A DNA stretch of 64,000 nt. It comes from Cyclaneusma minus (taxonomy: Eukaryota > Ascomycota > Leotiomycetes > Marthamycetales > Marthamycetaceae). Below are positions 44,307 through 54,904 of the stretch, in pieces. The DNA is taken from the NCBI GenBank assembly GCA_037179335.1, contig JAKZHN010000005.1, forward strand, positions 1,783,703 through 1,847,702. The letters run 5' to 3'. Positions within the stretch are counted from its first letter, which is position 1; each line of letters begins with the position of its first letter. Made by a program: the position numbers and the translations under genes. Below the pieces are notes generated by a model. The model was not told the DNA's origin. It saw only the letters and a program-made list of their open reading frames with translations, and made no database searches.

Positions 44307-45192
44307 GATGTGCGCGGAGAACGGTTGAGGAGAGTGTCGAGAGCGGAGGGCTTGAGCGACGCGCTCGTGTGAAATGGAGGTTGGCGCGGCTTCTCAATGT
44401 GGCACGTTGCGTGTAGTTATGGGGGTTGAATAACCATGCGGATGTGCGGGCCTGACGGGTAGCGAGAAATGAGTTTTCCGTCTTTCTGGCGTAGAAGTCT
44501 GCTGTTGAGAGTAGGTGCTATGTGTGGCGGTCGTGTGAAGAAGACGGGCCCAGGAAAGATCTTGAGAGGTTCGCAACCGCCTTCGGCGCTAGGCTACTGG
44601 GTCACGTGTGGGATCTGATGTTGGCCAATCAGCGATGGGTGTTTCAGGCACACCACAAAGCGGCCTCGCTCACACCACCCGTGCTTCAAGGCTGTACGTG
44701 TAACGGAAGGCAATCCAGCCAATTCGGATTGACCCTTTGAGCAAGAGATGAAATAGCCAAGTGAAGGTCCCTTTGACATGTTAGACCTAAATAATATTGA
44801 CAGCCAGCCACCTGAATGAAGGTACTTCAGCAAACTAAAAGAAGCCTGTATACACTCTAAAGTTAAATGCACCTTTGACAACTCCAGTCCGAGTTGAAGC
44901 ATTGACATCGAGACTGGACTGGAAACGACATAGCTCGCGGTCCAAAGAAAGCCCTGACCACTTTGAAGAGCTACAAACGACCCAGATGACTGAGCTTTGA
45001 TGTTGCAAACGATTGTCACAAGCCACAAGCCAAAGTTGGTGTCGGCAGACGCAGTTAGTGGCGTCGACGGAACACAAGCCACCCGCGAATCAGCTTCCAT
45101 GTAATCATCGACTCCAAGCTCCAAACCTCACAACCAAGAGGCCGACTCCAGATTGCGACAGCAATTGCTCGCCTCTACCACCCACCATCGCC
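44307..45192. promoter_or_regulatory. Divergent promoter region NOT4 / NDUFS3
   Basis: 886 bp between divergent start codons. Open frames within it (for example 44594-45124, minus) do not look like proteins. Confidence 0.55.
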
Positions 45193-46187
45193 ATGGCTCT
45201 ACGCCTATCCAGCAGCCGCTCGGCGGCACAGGTTCTGCGGAGAGCTGCAACCTCCGCGCAGGCCCCCGGCGTGGCCAGGGCCGCGCCCCTTCGTACCTTC
45301 ACGGCGACGGCAACACAGAAGAAAGACATTGCTGCTGAGCAGCCGAACATGCGCCATGCGAAGCGCGATCGTACGTCGATGCTGCAATTCTGAGAGACTT
45401 GGTGCTGATGCTGCTTAAAATAGCTACTCCTACGCTTCATGTTGCCCCTGTTAACCCGGCCGACAAGTACAAGTCGGAGGACTTGCACAAGTATGGTTCT
45501 TACCTGATGGGCTGTCTCCCGAAATACATTCAGCAGTTTTCAGTGTGGAAGGATGAGCTTACCATCTACATCCCGCCATCTGGAGTCATTCCAGTCTTCA
45601 CCTTCCTCCAGTAAGCTCTGTCCATCTCGCCCGTACCTTGCGAATTACAAAACCACTTCACTAACTTCGTCATCAGAAAACACTCCGCATGTGAATACAC
45701 CCAGATCTCCGACATCACCGCAATCGACTTCCCCACACGAAACAAGCGATTCGAAGTCGTGTACAACATGCTCTCCGTCCGCCACAACTCGCGCATCCGC
45801 GTGAAAACCTACGCCGACGAAGCCTCCCCCGTTCCCAGTCTCTGCGGCCTCTACGACGGCGCCAACTGGTACGAGCGTGAAGTCTACGACCTCTTCGGCG
45901 TCTTCTTTGTCGGCCACCCCGACTTGCGCCGCATCATGACGGACTACGGATTCGATGGACATCCTCTGCGCAAAGACTTCCCCCTGACGGGATACACGGA
46001 AATCAGATATGATGAGGAGAAGAAGCGGATTGTGGTCGAGCCGCTCGAGTTGACGCAGGCTTTTAGGAACTTTGAGGGTGGGAGTGCTGCGTGGGAGCAG
46101 GTGGGAACTGGTCAGGATAGGAAACCGGAGTCGTTCAAGCTGCCTACGCCAAAGCCCGAGCCGCCAAAGGAGGAGGCTAAGAAATGA
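45193..46187 (+). CDS. nuo-30.4: NADH:ubiquinone oxidoreductase 30.4 kDa subunit (NDUFS3)
   Basis: Nuclear-encoded core subunit of mitochondrial complex I, in the matrix arm near the quinone site. 291 aa, three exons (45193-45370, 45424-45610, 45677-46187). An Arg/Ser/Ala-rich presequence covers about residues 1-40 (MALRLSSSRSAAQVLRR). The core has DLHKYGSYLMGCLPKYIQQF, then ISDITAIDFP, VYNMLSVRHNSRIRVKTYAD, and the family signature WYEREVYDLFGVFFVGHPDL followed by DYGFDGHPLRKDFPLTGY. The C-terminus is a Lys/Pro-rich tail (KPEPPKEEAKK). Length and motif order match fungal NDUFS3 homologues. Expression would follow other respiratory genes; no specific site is claimed. Confidence 0.95.
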
Positions 46188-47770
46188 TTTTTGGAGGAGT
46201 TCGCTGTGTATATACTGTCTCAAGGATCAAAATACCAAGTTTGCGGCGCTGCCAGAAGTCACCATGATTCCGTTGTTTTGGGGTCTGAAGAAGCTCTTGC
46301 TCTGTAGTTGCATTCACTTTCTAGCGAGCTGGGATGCTCCTTGTCACTCAGATCACCCGCAATTGATACGTGCTGCCAAATACAAGTAATCTCTGGTCTA
46401 GCAGCTCTGTGATTGAAAAATGCTGGCAACTGGAGATAGGATACCTCCAAGTAAACAAGAAGATCTCGAGGGATATGGGTAGCGTATGTTCTGGAGAAAA
46501 TGAACGGCACTCTTCAACTCCTGCTGGGTATAGCTGCAGAAAGAAAGGGGGCGTGGAGGGAAGTCGCGGGAAGATAAAACCACACATCAGGGGCTCGTAT
46601 ACCAAGGTTTCCCAACCCAGTGCCGGCCCAGTTGCAAAAGAGTAAAGAACTGCTACCGAGCAGAGGCCAGGGCATGCTGCGTCCAGCCCAGCCCTAAAGG
46701 CATTTGGTACATGTATTTGCAGCCAAATCGAATCTCAGGAATCGTTGTGTCAGTCTCATCTTCGCGTCCCAGCCCAAGGCCGCGCACCCATGAAAACCAG
46801 AGGATCCCGAAGGATCAGGAGGGAAAAAAAAATCAAAAATTGCGCCAGAGGAAGCTCCGAAGAGTGTTCCTAGACTGCTCGACGCCGCGCTGTGCAAATG
46901 CAGGTTCTCGCAATCTGATTCGGCCCAGCTTGAGCGGCCCAGATCCCGACAAGGTAAGTATGAGAAAAGAAAAGAGAAAGGGAGGGAGGAGGAGGATTTT
47001 GGAGTGCTTTTGAGCTGGAGGGCTTGGGGCGAAGCGAGCTTGGATTTTGGCGTGGAAGGGGGGAGGGGAATTGTTTGTTAGCTGTTTGCTATACCAATTA
47101 CCATTACCGTGCGGTGGATGTGGTGAAGAAGAGGCGCCTCCGCAGCTCCGCCGCCTCAAAGTTTTGTTGCACATCGACCGAGGGAGAGACGGTTTTTGAA
47201 ATCGAGCTTTTTGAAATTTAAAATCATATAGGCTAATAGAGCAGGAAATTTCGAGCATATTGATGTGTAACACGTCTGGGTTTGGACGCCGTGGGCTTGG
47301 GTATAAGAATTACTAAAACGACCTTTTTTTTGAAAAAAAGTTGAAACTGGAGCGCCGAGCAAGTACTAGGAGCGACAAGAAAAAGGTCCGGACGACAGGA
47401 TATTTTCAGGTTGACAGAACTAGAAGAGTTTCCACGGTTCATTGTTCAGGGGTATCGTAACCTCCGTCACACTCACATGCATGATTCCTATTTCCTCAAA
47501 AGTCAAAAATAGAGGAAAAAGATTGAAAAGGCCAAAAAGCCAAAGTTCAGCTATGTTCCTGAAGATAGTTGAACCTATACCAGGCGAACTGATGAACAAA
47601 AAGGCCTGTCAACTGGGGAAGAACGTTGTTGATTGGTATGTTCTGCGGAAACTGCTATATCGTACGATCGAAGCCGCTCTAGCCACCAAACAAGCAACAG
47701 CCACCAAACGCCCAATACTCTTTTCTCACAGAATGTCCCCTATACCCCAAGCCTCAACCCTCGGACATCC
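46188..47770. other. Convergent intergenic region, 1.6 kb
   Basis: No credible gene on either strand. Purine-rich (GGGAGGAGGAGG-type) around 46960-47070, with a T8/A7 inverted stretch near 47322-47340. Several open frames are low-complexity. Confidence 0.5.
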
Positions 47771-50133
47771 CTACGACTGCTCCGAGCACCTCCTCTTCTT
47801 CCCCAACAACTCCTCAACCCCCCTAACCCCCTTCCCCCCATCCCTCTCAATCTTCAACACCGCCCCCACCAAATCGTGATTCACCACGTCATCCACCACA
47901 CTATCCCCCTTATACGCCTCATGCTCCTGCACAAAATTCCTAATCCACTTCGCCGCCGTCCAATACGTGCCATTCGCCCGCTTCCGAATGAGCGCCAGAT
48001 AGTTAGCCAGCTCGCACCTTGTCTCCACATCCACATTCACGCTATCCAAATAGCTCTCCACAATCGGAATCAACCCAGGAAACGAATTATCCGAACCCGG
48101 CGCTCCGCCATTGATGATTTCATCCACGCTCATGAGCGCATACTCGTCTTCCACAGGCCCCGTGGGCGTCGGCGGTCTGCTAACCGCGGGCGTATTGGTA
48201 CCGCTCGGAGCACCATTGTATGGTCTTGGTGTGCGATGCGGCAGCGGATCTTTGCGGAACCAAAACTTCTCGTCAAGCACAGCATCGCGCTTATGTGCTG
48301 TTTCCATATTCTCAGTCACGCGCGGAATCGGGATGTAGAAGTTGAGATCGAAGGAGAGGATGGCGCGGGTGACGAGAACTAGGAAGACGGTAAAAGCGGC
48401 GTTTTCGAAATCCGTGATTTGGATTTCCATGGGCCGGAATTCGACGCGCCAGCCGATGTCGTTGTCGGGAGGTGGGGGCTTGAAGCGGACATGTTGCCAG
48501 TTGGTGGATTGGAGGTTTTCGAAATGGTCGGTTTGGTCGAGGTCGAGCTCGTTGAGGGTTTCGGAGAAGACCACGATGGGGTCGCGAATGAAGAGGTGGG
48601 CGAAGTGGGTTGCGAGGCGGTCGTCCATGCCGCCATTCATTAGCTCTTGTTTGATATCTTGATCGATCACGAGGTCAGGGTCAAGGTATTCTTTCCGTAG
48701 GCGATGATCGTTTGAGATATAGGTGGAATTCGATGCATAGCGTGATTTTGGTATGCGCCATCTGTCGTTCTTCAGGGGCTAGTCAGGTCAGCAAGTGCAA
48801 GAAGATTCCATGTTTTGTGAGCATACCATTTCACCGAGCTCTTCAGGAGTGCGGTCATCCACCGCTCTGCTGATCTGATTCCACCGCACGTCTGTATCCG
48901 CAAGGAATCCTTTGTAAATAGGGGTAGCGGCCGTCAGGGCCAACAATATAGGAGCGAGCGGACTGAGCTGGTCATACATTTTCCGACCTTCAGTGATGTT
49001 TTTAGCTTGGAAGGTAACCTGGAGACAGCAGCTTCCCATGCCAAAGGCCATGGCATCCATGTGGATGAAATTTTCAGGAGCGGCGCCGTTACGAACATCG
49101 TCATCCTCAGGCCAGTTATGCATATCATAGTTGACTGTCGGGTCTTTCCATGGCCAAGGGGTATTCTTATCTCGGAATACTGGCACGTTGACCTGGACCT
49201 TGCGACCTCGCCTTGCTCTTATATTGGCAGCTAATGTGGGGAATCGAATGTGCGGATTTGCTATCTCGTCGGGCACGAATTGAGATCGTAATTTGGGGCC
49301 TGATGGAGGGAAATAGGGCTCTGTGAATTCTCCGGGACAGCCAAGTCGAGGATATGTTGTCAAGGTAATCGGGAACTCTTCTGGTTTCATGTGTTCCTTG
49401 GCTATCTTTCGCCTAAGTGAACAGTCAGAACTGGTGTAAGCGGTCGAATATTCTGTGAATCATGGACATACCTCAGTTTCATGTTCGGTTCGACATCAAG
49501 AAGCTCTTTGAAACCAATGCCCCAAGGCTTGCCGGGAGTGGCCTCGAGCATAAATCGTCCAAACTCGGGATGGAAAACGGGCATGGCATTGGTCCTTGAA
49601 TCGAGTCAGATTGGCAGATCAAGAACTTGGATCATTGCCAACTTACTTCGGCTGGGAAACATCTTGCAGATCGGGAACAACGCCGCCTTCCTTGCTCAGT
49701 TCCTCGTCCTGGGCCAAGGCGTGTAATATATCGGCCTGACGTAGCGACAGCGTGACTTTAGGATTGTCATCGGTATAATTGACTACGAGATACTCGATCT
49801 ATCCCAAGTCAGCATATGGTCGCACGTCGAAATAGGGGAACAGAATAACCTCGTCTCCCCAAAGCAGAGCGTCTCGCTCTTTCCCCTTCGCCCGGTTCCA
49901 TATAGCAAGCAATTGCTATTATATCGTCAGCACTGGCTCAGACTGTTCGGACCGGATCTTCTCATGCCTTTATTCCCCAGGCGCGGACCTGGTCTGCGGT
50001 CTGCTTGGCCTCTGGCCAGTCTAGAGGGGTTCCAAGAGCACTAATATAGAAATATGCCAGTCAGTCTCTTAGTTTTGCGCGGATAGTGGAATTGGTCTCT
50101 GGGAAAGCTTTGCTAGACATACAGAAGACCCAT
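47771..50133 (-). CDS. gcs1: Glutamate-cysteine ligase (gamma-glutamylcysteine synthetase)
   Basis: First and rate-limiting step of glutathione synthesis: ATP-dependent joining of Glu and Cys; cytosolic. 672 aa, seven exons: 50133-50123, 50040-49968, 49915-49850, 49798-49647, 49594-49472, 49412-48827, 48778-47771. The first exon is only 11 nt (MGLL). Conserved blocks in order: MGLLALGTPLDWPEAKQTAD, DALLWGDEIEYLVV, MPVFHPEFGRFMLEATPGKP, TTYPRLGCPGEF, NVPVFRDKNTPWPW, HMDAMAFGMGSCCLQVTFQA, GFLADTDVRWNQIS, IPKSRYASNSTYIS, NWQHVRFKPPPPDNDIGWRV EFRPME. This is a typical eukaryotic GCS. Intron 2 starts with GC (AAG|gcatga), because no GT donor exists before an in-frame stop. A Pro/Thr-rich insert (RPYNGAPSGTNTPAVSRPPT) sits late in the protein. 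The C-terminus is intact. Confidence 0.93.
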
Positions 50134-51076
50134 TGTAACAAGAGAAGAAGAGGTGTTTTGTCTCTTTGGAGTTGGGGCACTTTTAATTTTCGAGTCCAGC
50201 CAAACGATGAGCTCTCTACTCGGTGATGTAATGAATATAGACGGCTCGAGGGCGTTGTTATGGATTTTATAGGTCTTCGGTAGCCAATACTTGGTCGCTC
50301 ACTTCAAGGCAGCATATCTTCTTCCTTAGGTGCGGTTTGCGACAGGGAATGGTTGGAAGGAGGCGGGGTCTTAGGGATGTTGTTGAAGCTTGTAGGAGCT
50401 GCTTGAGCTCTTGTCGTTTTCCGAATCAGCCAGCCATGTCGATGGGCCCGTTGGTCTTGTACTGCGACACCTCGTTCACCAGCGGCAGACTTGGGGAAGG
50501 CATGGAGAGCAAACAACGGCATTCGCACATGCCACGGCCGACAGTCTTTTACATATTTTCGAGCAGGTTGGTGGGGCGCGATGTCAGCTAGGCTTACAAA
50601 TTAGCTTTCGCAGGGCGGCGCTTAGCGGTGCTTAGCGGCGGCCCTGGTCTGGAGTAGCCCCTCCAAAGTTATCGACGTTATCATATTCTACATTTGTCAG
50701 TCCCTTCACCTCAAACAAGGCGTCATTGAATCCCGGTCTTCTCGCTTGTGTACGACGCTTCTGGGTCAATACCTATGTATCGACTGCTGATATATGATAA
50801 TGCGTTCAAAGACCTTTGGAATTGGACAACGTTGACTTCAAGGGAAGATGCTGGTGGCTGGACACTTTCCCTCATACTATCTATCCATTGCTCCGCTTCG
50901 ATCCGCAACCAAAACTTGCAGCTATCACAATCCGACAGCAAAAGGTTCGCATGGCACCAAAGTCTCTTGAAGTTATGTCTTCATGGCCTTCAATATTCAG
51001 AATCTCCTGCTTGTCCAAAAAAACGCACTCACGAACCCAATCACTGTCCTCCCGATCATCTTCGACCTTTTCGTTC
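50134..51076. other. Intergenic region upstream of gcs1
   Basis: 943 nt: promoter and 5' UTR of gcs1 on the left, 3' UTR of the next minus-strand gene on the right. No gene is seen. Confidence 0.55.
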
Positions 51077-51958
51077 CTAAACCCCAAATATCTCACAAAG
51101 CCGTCGAAATGGTTCCTTGTCACTGCCTTCTTGACTCTCAAACTCCTCCAACTCGGCCAACTTTTCGGCGAGTCCCTCCTGATGATACATCTCCCGCTCT
51201 CTGTCGCTGAATGTCTTGGCGATTTTCAACGCTGCATCACCGAAGCTCTGCATCACCATTCCATCCCCCAGAACTTCATGTTTGATCAAGCGATCGTTGC
51301 AAAGGAAGGTGCTCTTGCAGATCTTGCGCAGAGTCTCCAAGCCATTGCGCCTGGTCTCCCATCTTCTACCAGCACCGCATTGCCTGGAGATGGTGTTTCG
51401 GGCTGAACTCAAGACCGAAGATGCATCCATTGCGGCCCTGCATTTGGCGCTGCTATTTCCCCCTCTGGATGCTGTGTTCAACGAGTGCCAGCATCTCGTG
51501 CTCAGGTACTGAAAGTCGACAATGGGGCGTGAAGCGAGTCGGGCAGCTGCTTTGCGTGCTTTCTCTTGCTGCGCGTGCTCGACTTCAGGTTCCTGGGCCC
51601 GAGCATTTCTTGCGTCCACCCTGGGGAGAGCAACAACTTGGTCGGCTTCGGGCGCTTTCACTAGCTGCGCGTCTTCGACTTTATTAACCTCTTTGGCCAG
51701 GACTTTTCTGGCATCCGCGCTGAGGTAAGAGTGGGCCCAAGCGATGCAGAGTGGCATGAGTTTTGCGTCTAGTTCGGAAAGCTCGTAGACAAGTTTGGTG
51801 AGGGCTTCGTGGGAGAGGCTATGAAGAAGGCGGTAGTAGTGAGAGCTTCTGTAGTCTCCAGCGACGCGTGGTCTTTTCGAGTTGGGGGAGGCATCCGAAG
51901 ACATGGCGTCCTCTAATGACATGGCGCTGGCAGTGCGCTTTGAAGAGGAAGACGCCAT
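51077..51958 (-). CDS. Helical fungal protein with weak Cut8/Sts1-like N-terminal segment
   Basis: Single exon, 293 aa from the ATG at 51958 (MASSSSKRTASAMSLEDAMS). The N-terminus is Ser-rich with a basic KRPRV, a possible nuclear signal. HYYRLLHSLSHEALTKLVYE resembles the short helical motif of Cut8/Sts1 proteins, which tether the proteasome at the nucleus, but the rest does not match those proteins. A later part (VDFQYLSTRCWHSLNT, NGLETLRKICKSTFLC, IKHEVLGDG) recalls a group of uncharacterised fungal proteins. No enzyme motif or membrane helix is visible. The middle is Ala/Glu/Arg-rich and probably coiled (ARNARAQEPEVEHAQQEKAR). An earlier in-frame start codon at 52063 has no clear support. 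Function is unknown; the Cut8 link is an inference to be tested. Confidence 0.65.
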   Translation of the reverse strand: MASSSSKRTASAMSLEDAMSSDASPNSKRPRVAGDYRSSHYYRLLHSLSHEALTKLVYELSELDAKLMPLCIAWAHSYLSADARKVLAKEVNKVEDAQLVKAPEADQVVALPRVDARNARAQEPEVEHAQQEKARKAAARLASRPIVDFQYLSTRCWHSLNTASRGGNSSAKCRAAMDASSVLSSARNTISRQCGAGRRWETRRNGLETLRKICKSTFLCNDRLIKHEVLGDGMVMQSFGDAALKIAKTFSDREREMYHQEGLAEKLAELEEFESQEGSDKEPFRRLCEIFGV

Positions 51959-53302
51959 TGCTGACAATCGGAGTTGGGAAAGAGTGAGAAGATAGTGAGT
52001 AATAAGGCGTCGAAACTCCAGCCACCCCGTGTAATAAGAATTGAGGCTGCTGCTGCGCTGCACGTACGGTTCTCTCTGGTCCCAGAACGAAAGAAAATTT
52101 TAGCAGCGACAGAGAGAGCACGAGCAAAGGAAATCGGCCTTCGACAGGCCAAGGGGGCTGTCCCGTACATGTACTTACCTCGGTGAAGTGGAGATAAACA
52201 CGCATCTGCGGTTGCCGATGCGACGCGATGCTGCGATCCACTTCGCCAGATATCTGTCGCCAAGTCACGTGGTTTTAAGTGGGCCTTCTTCATCTTCGCC
52301 GTTTCGACCACCCACGATCCCCTGGTTTTGTGGCCGTTGCCGCCTTGAACCTTTCAAGCTAAATGTGACATGTCTTTGGGTGACACTAAACTTTTTACAT
52401 GGTAGTAATTTATTTCCCTCCAAGTTTCCCACACCCTGAGAAGAAGTGTTTGCAGCCCCCTGATCTAAGTGATCTTTTTATAAAAATATTTAAGTAACAG
52501 ATGTAGATTGAATAACGATTTATAGCCCGCCAGGAAGTGAAACAAAAAAAACCTGGAGAATAAACAAGGCTTCTCAACCAATTTACTCCCACCCCTTCAT
52601 CCGGGCCCGTTACCCGTATGTGACGGTAAGAACTAAGTTCCCTCTCCGTCGCCAGCAAGCCCATTCATACCAGCTCTCCGCGTGCTAGAAGTCCTACTAC
52701 GCGCAAAGGAGAGGCGTGGGACGAGGCGCAGGGAGCCAGGTCTCCCTTGTTGGGCTTCGCCTCTGCGGCTGGAAAGTCGGTTGAGAGTAGTACATATACT
52801 ATTTGCGTCGACTGACTTTCGAATCGGACGGGTGTTATGGCCCAATTGGAAAGTCGCTGGATGTATGGGGTCCTGTAAAGCTAGAACCGCGACTTTTACT
52901 GCAACAATTCTGGATTGTCTGATCAAGTGGTCAAGGAGTTACCGGGTTCGATTTACCCTTTTTTTTGGGGGGTTTTTTTTTTGCATTTGTTCTAGGTATA
53001 CAGACCCGGCTTTTCAAGGGGTTTCTGTTCTTTTTATACTTTATGGACATATGTTTTGAGAGTACAGGTAGTTTTTGTACATTGATGCTGCCATGCTCCG
53101 GTTGCTCCCAACTATTTGTTTTACATCTTTCAAAATCAGAGTCTTAGTGATCGGGTCACTGAGACAGGTATGGGTTATTGTAACCATAAACTTTGCACTT
53201 GGGAATTTCATGGAGAGACTTTGCTACAGTTAGCTAGGGACGTGGAAGCCTTCCCCCCGAGAATCACTTACGGTGCAGGTTTTAACCTAGCCCTCCAGGA
53301 TT
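51959..53302. other. Intergenic region, 1.3 kb
   Basis: Contains the promoter of the helical protein gene (left), an AT-rich middle, and an unusual T8G6T10 homopolymer block near 52959-52982. No gene is supported. Confidence 0.5.
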
Positions 53303-54904
53303 CTAGTGAACACCTGTTATGCCTTTCTGTGATCTCCATTGCTGCAGCGTAGGCACCGGAAGAACCCCTCCAAAAGGTTTGAACCCCAGCCATTCCTCAG
53401 CCGTCGGCCTCTGGTTGACCGGTATATGAAAAGCAAGTTCGAACAACCGCCTCGCTTCGCCGCCTGGAGGGTTATTGAGCTCAAGTCCTGGGGCATCCAG
53501 ATTAGGCCTGCCTGCCATGGTAAATCGGAAAGCCTGGAAGAGATCTATGTCCTCATGTTCGTAGTAGGCCCTGTCACCGTGGGGCATGTTGCCGGTTTTC
53601 AGCCTGAAGGCGATGGCGAAGACGCGGAAGAGGTCAAGCTGGCGTCGGTCAACGTTAGACTCCAGGACGAAGTCTCCGTGGCCGTCGATGAGCCAGTGCT
53701 CCTGTCTCCAGGCGAATCGGACGAATCCCCAGTCGATGAATCGTGCTTCCAATCTATGCTCTTCGGGTTCTTCGCAATCCAAATAGTTTTCAATGTCGCA
53801 ATCACAGTTTGGTCGCGCTAGGAGAATGTTTTGTTCTGATATGTCGCCGTGTGAGAAGCCGATTCTGTGCAGGGCACGCAAGCCGTTGAGAAGTTGCCCA
53901 GTGAGTTCCATGATATCTCCCCAGGAGGGTATCCGGTCTAGTTCTCCCTCCAAGCCTTCTTCGAGATCATCGTCAATGTAATCGAAGTAGGCGCTCATAT
54001 CAGTAGCCCTGACTTTATGTTGGTGTCTGGGCGGCCTCCATGACACCCTGATCCTCGGCATCGTATTATGCTCTGCCCCCAATTTGATACCCCAAGGCTC
54101 CGAGAGCAGGAAGCAAACTGCACCATGTACATACATTTCGGGAACGTTGTTATTGTAGACTATAGGTTGGCTCAGGTATCTGTTTCTGGGAACGCAGGCG
54201 TGCATCAAGGCCTCGAAGTTGACAGCTACTTTAGGACTCATTTGACCATCACCAATGAAGTAAGCGGTCTTCATGTCATCCCAGGCAACATGGAGTGCTG
54301 CGTTTCTTTGTTCTTGGGTGTGTTGTTCATTAATTTGATTATTGTGTGTCCACCGGTAGGTTCCAAACTGAAGGCGCATAGCTTTGACCACAGCAAAAGT
54401 ATAACTCCCGTCGGGCCTCGTCTGTCTGGAACGGACAAGATATGTGCAGCCAAAACCTACGAAATAGTCAGTCATAAGATAGTCACATCCCGGAAGAAGA
54501 GAAAATATAGTAATGAAGGACGGCTCACTTCCACCCCCGCAGTTCCTGATTGGAACCCATTTACTCCACAATGCGTGACAGTCAAGTTGGTACTCTGAAT
54601 TCCCCGGGATGAAATCCGGCGCCTGGATTGCTATGGTACCAGGACAGCCGCACTGATTCATGATAGATGGAGGGACTCTTGCAAACATCGCCTTAGCGTC
54701 GTTGAGTAGAGGGTCCGTATAGTCCACATTGTACCTCGCTGGGTCTGATAATTCGTATAGAGAAAGGTAGACTCTCATAAACTCCGACAACTCATACTTT
54801 CGCCTCCTTGGTCTATATGGTGGTAAGTTGAGGGGACTTTCATTATTTGGTGCGAACGTGCCCGGCACGACTGGGCCAGACTCCTCGGAACCAAGAAATG
54901 ACAT
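53303..54904 (-). CDS. Divergent eukaryotic protein kinase-like protein
   Basis: 509 aa from two exons (54904-54529, 54456-53303). A 72-nt in-frame intron is removed (gtgagc...tcgtag); the junction creates CGGGSFGCTYLV, a glycine-rich nucleotide loop that is absent in the unspliced frame. AVVKAMRL supplies the probable ATP-binding Lys. The catalytic loop is HGDISEQN (His-x-Asp...Asn, with Gly in place of the usual Arg). The metal-binding motif reads DWG rather than DFG (FIDWGFVRF). DLFRVFAIAFRL follows as in the F helix. The long, unlike N-terminal 150 residues match nothing I know. The catalytic Asp and Asn are kept, so activity is possible. Family is unassigned; it may belong to the lineage-specific fungal kinase-like groups. 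The ATG at 54904 is the first in frame; an earlier GTG is not used. Confidence 0.7.
   Translation of the reverse strand: MSFLGSEESGPVVPGTFAPNNESPLNLPPYRPRRRKYELSEFMRVYLSLYELSDPARYNVDYTDPLLNDAKAMFARVPPSIMNQCGCPGTIAIQAPDFIPGNSEYQLDCHALWSKWVPIRNCGGGSEPSFITIFSLLPGCDYLMTDYFVGFGCTYLVRSRQTRPDGSYTFAVVKAMRLQFGTYRWTHNNQINEQHTQEQRNAALHVAWDDMKTAYFIGDGQMSPKVAVNFEALMHACVPRNRYLSQPIVYNNNVPEMYVHGAVCFLLSEPWGIKLGAEHNTMPRIRVSWRPPRHQHKVRATDMSAYFDYIDDDLEEGLEGELDRIPSWGDIMELTGQLLNGLRALHRIGFSHGDISEQNILLARPNCDCDIENYLDCEEPEEHRLEARFIDWGFVRFAWRQEHWLIDGHGDFVLESNVDRRQLDLFRVFAIAFRLKTGNMPHGDRAYYEHEDIDLFQAFRFTMAGRPNLDAPGLELNNPPGGEARRLFELAFHIPVNQRPTAEEWLGFKPFGGVLPVPTLQQWRSQKGITGVH

Noticed and set aside
46833..47273. Minus-strand 146-codon open frame and plus-strand 46711-47013 frame
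   Set aside because: Both are basic, low-complexity translations of a purine-rich stretch without conserved motifs.
52940..52975. GGGTTCGATT box-B-like sequence
   Set aside because: No matching T stem or box A at a workable distance; followed by a homopolymer block.
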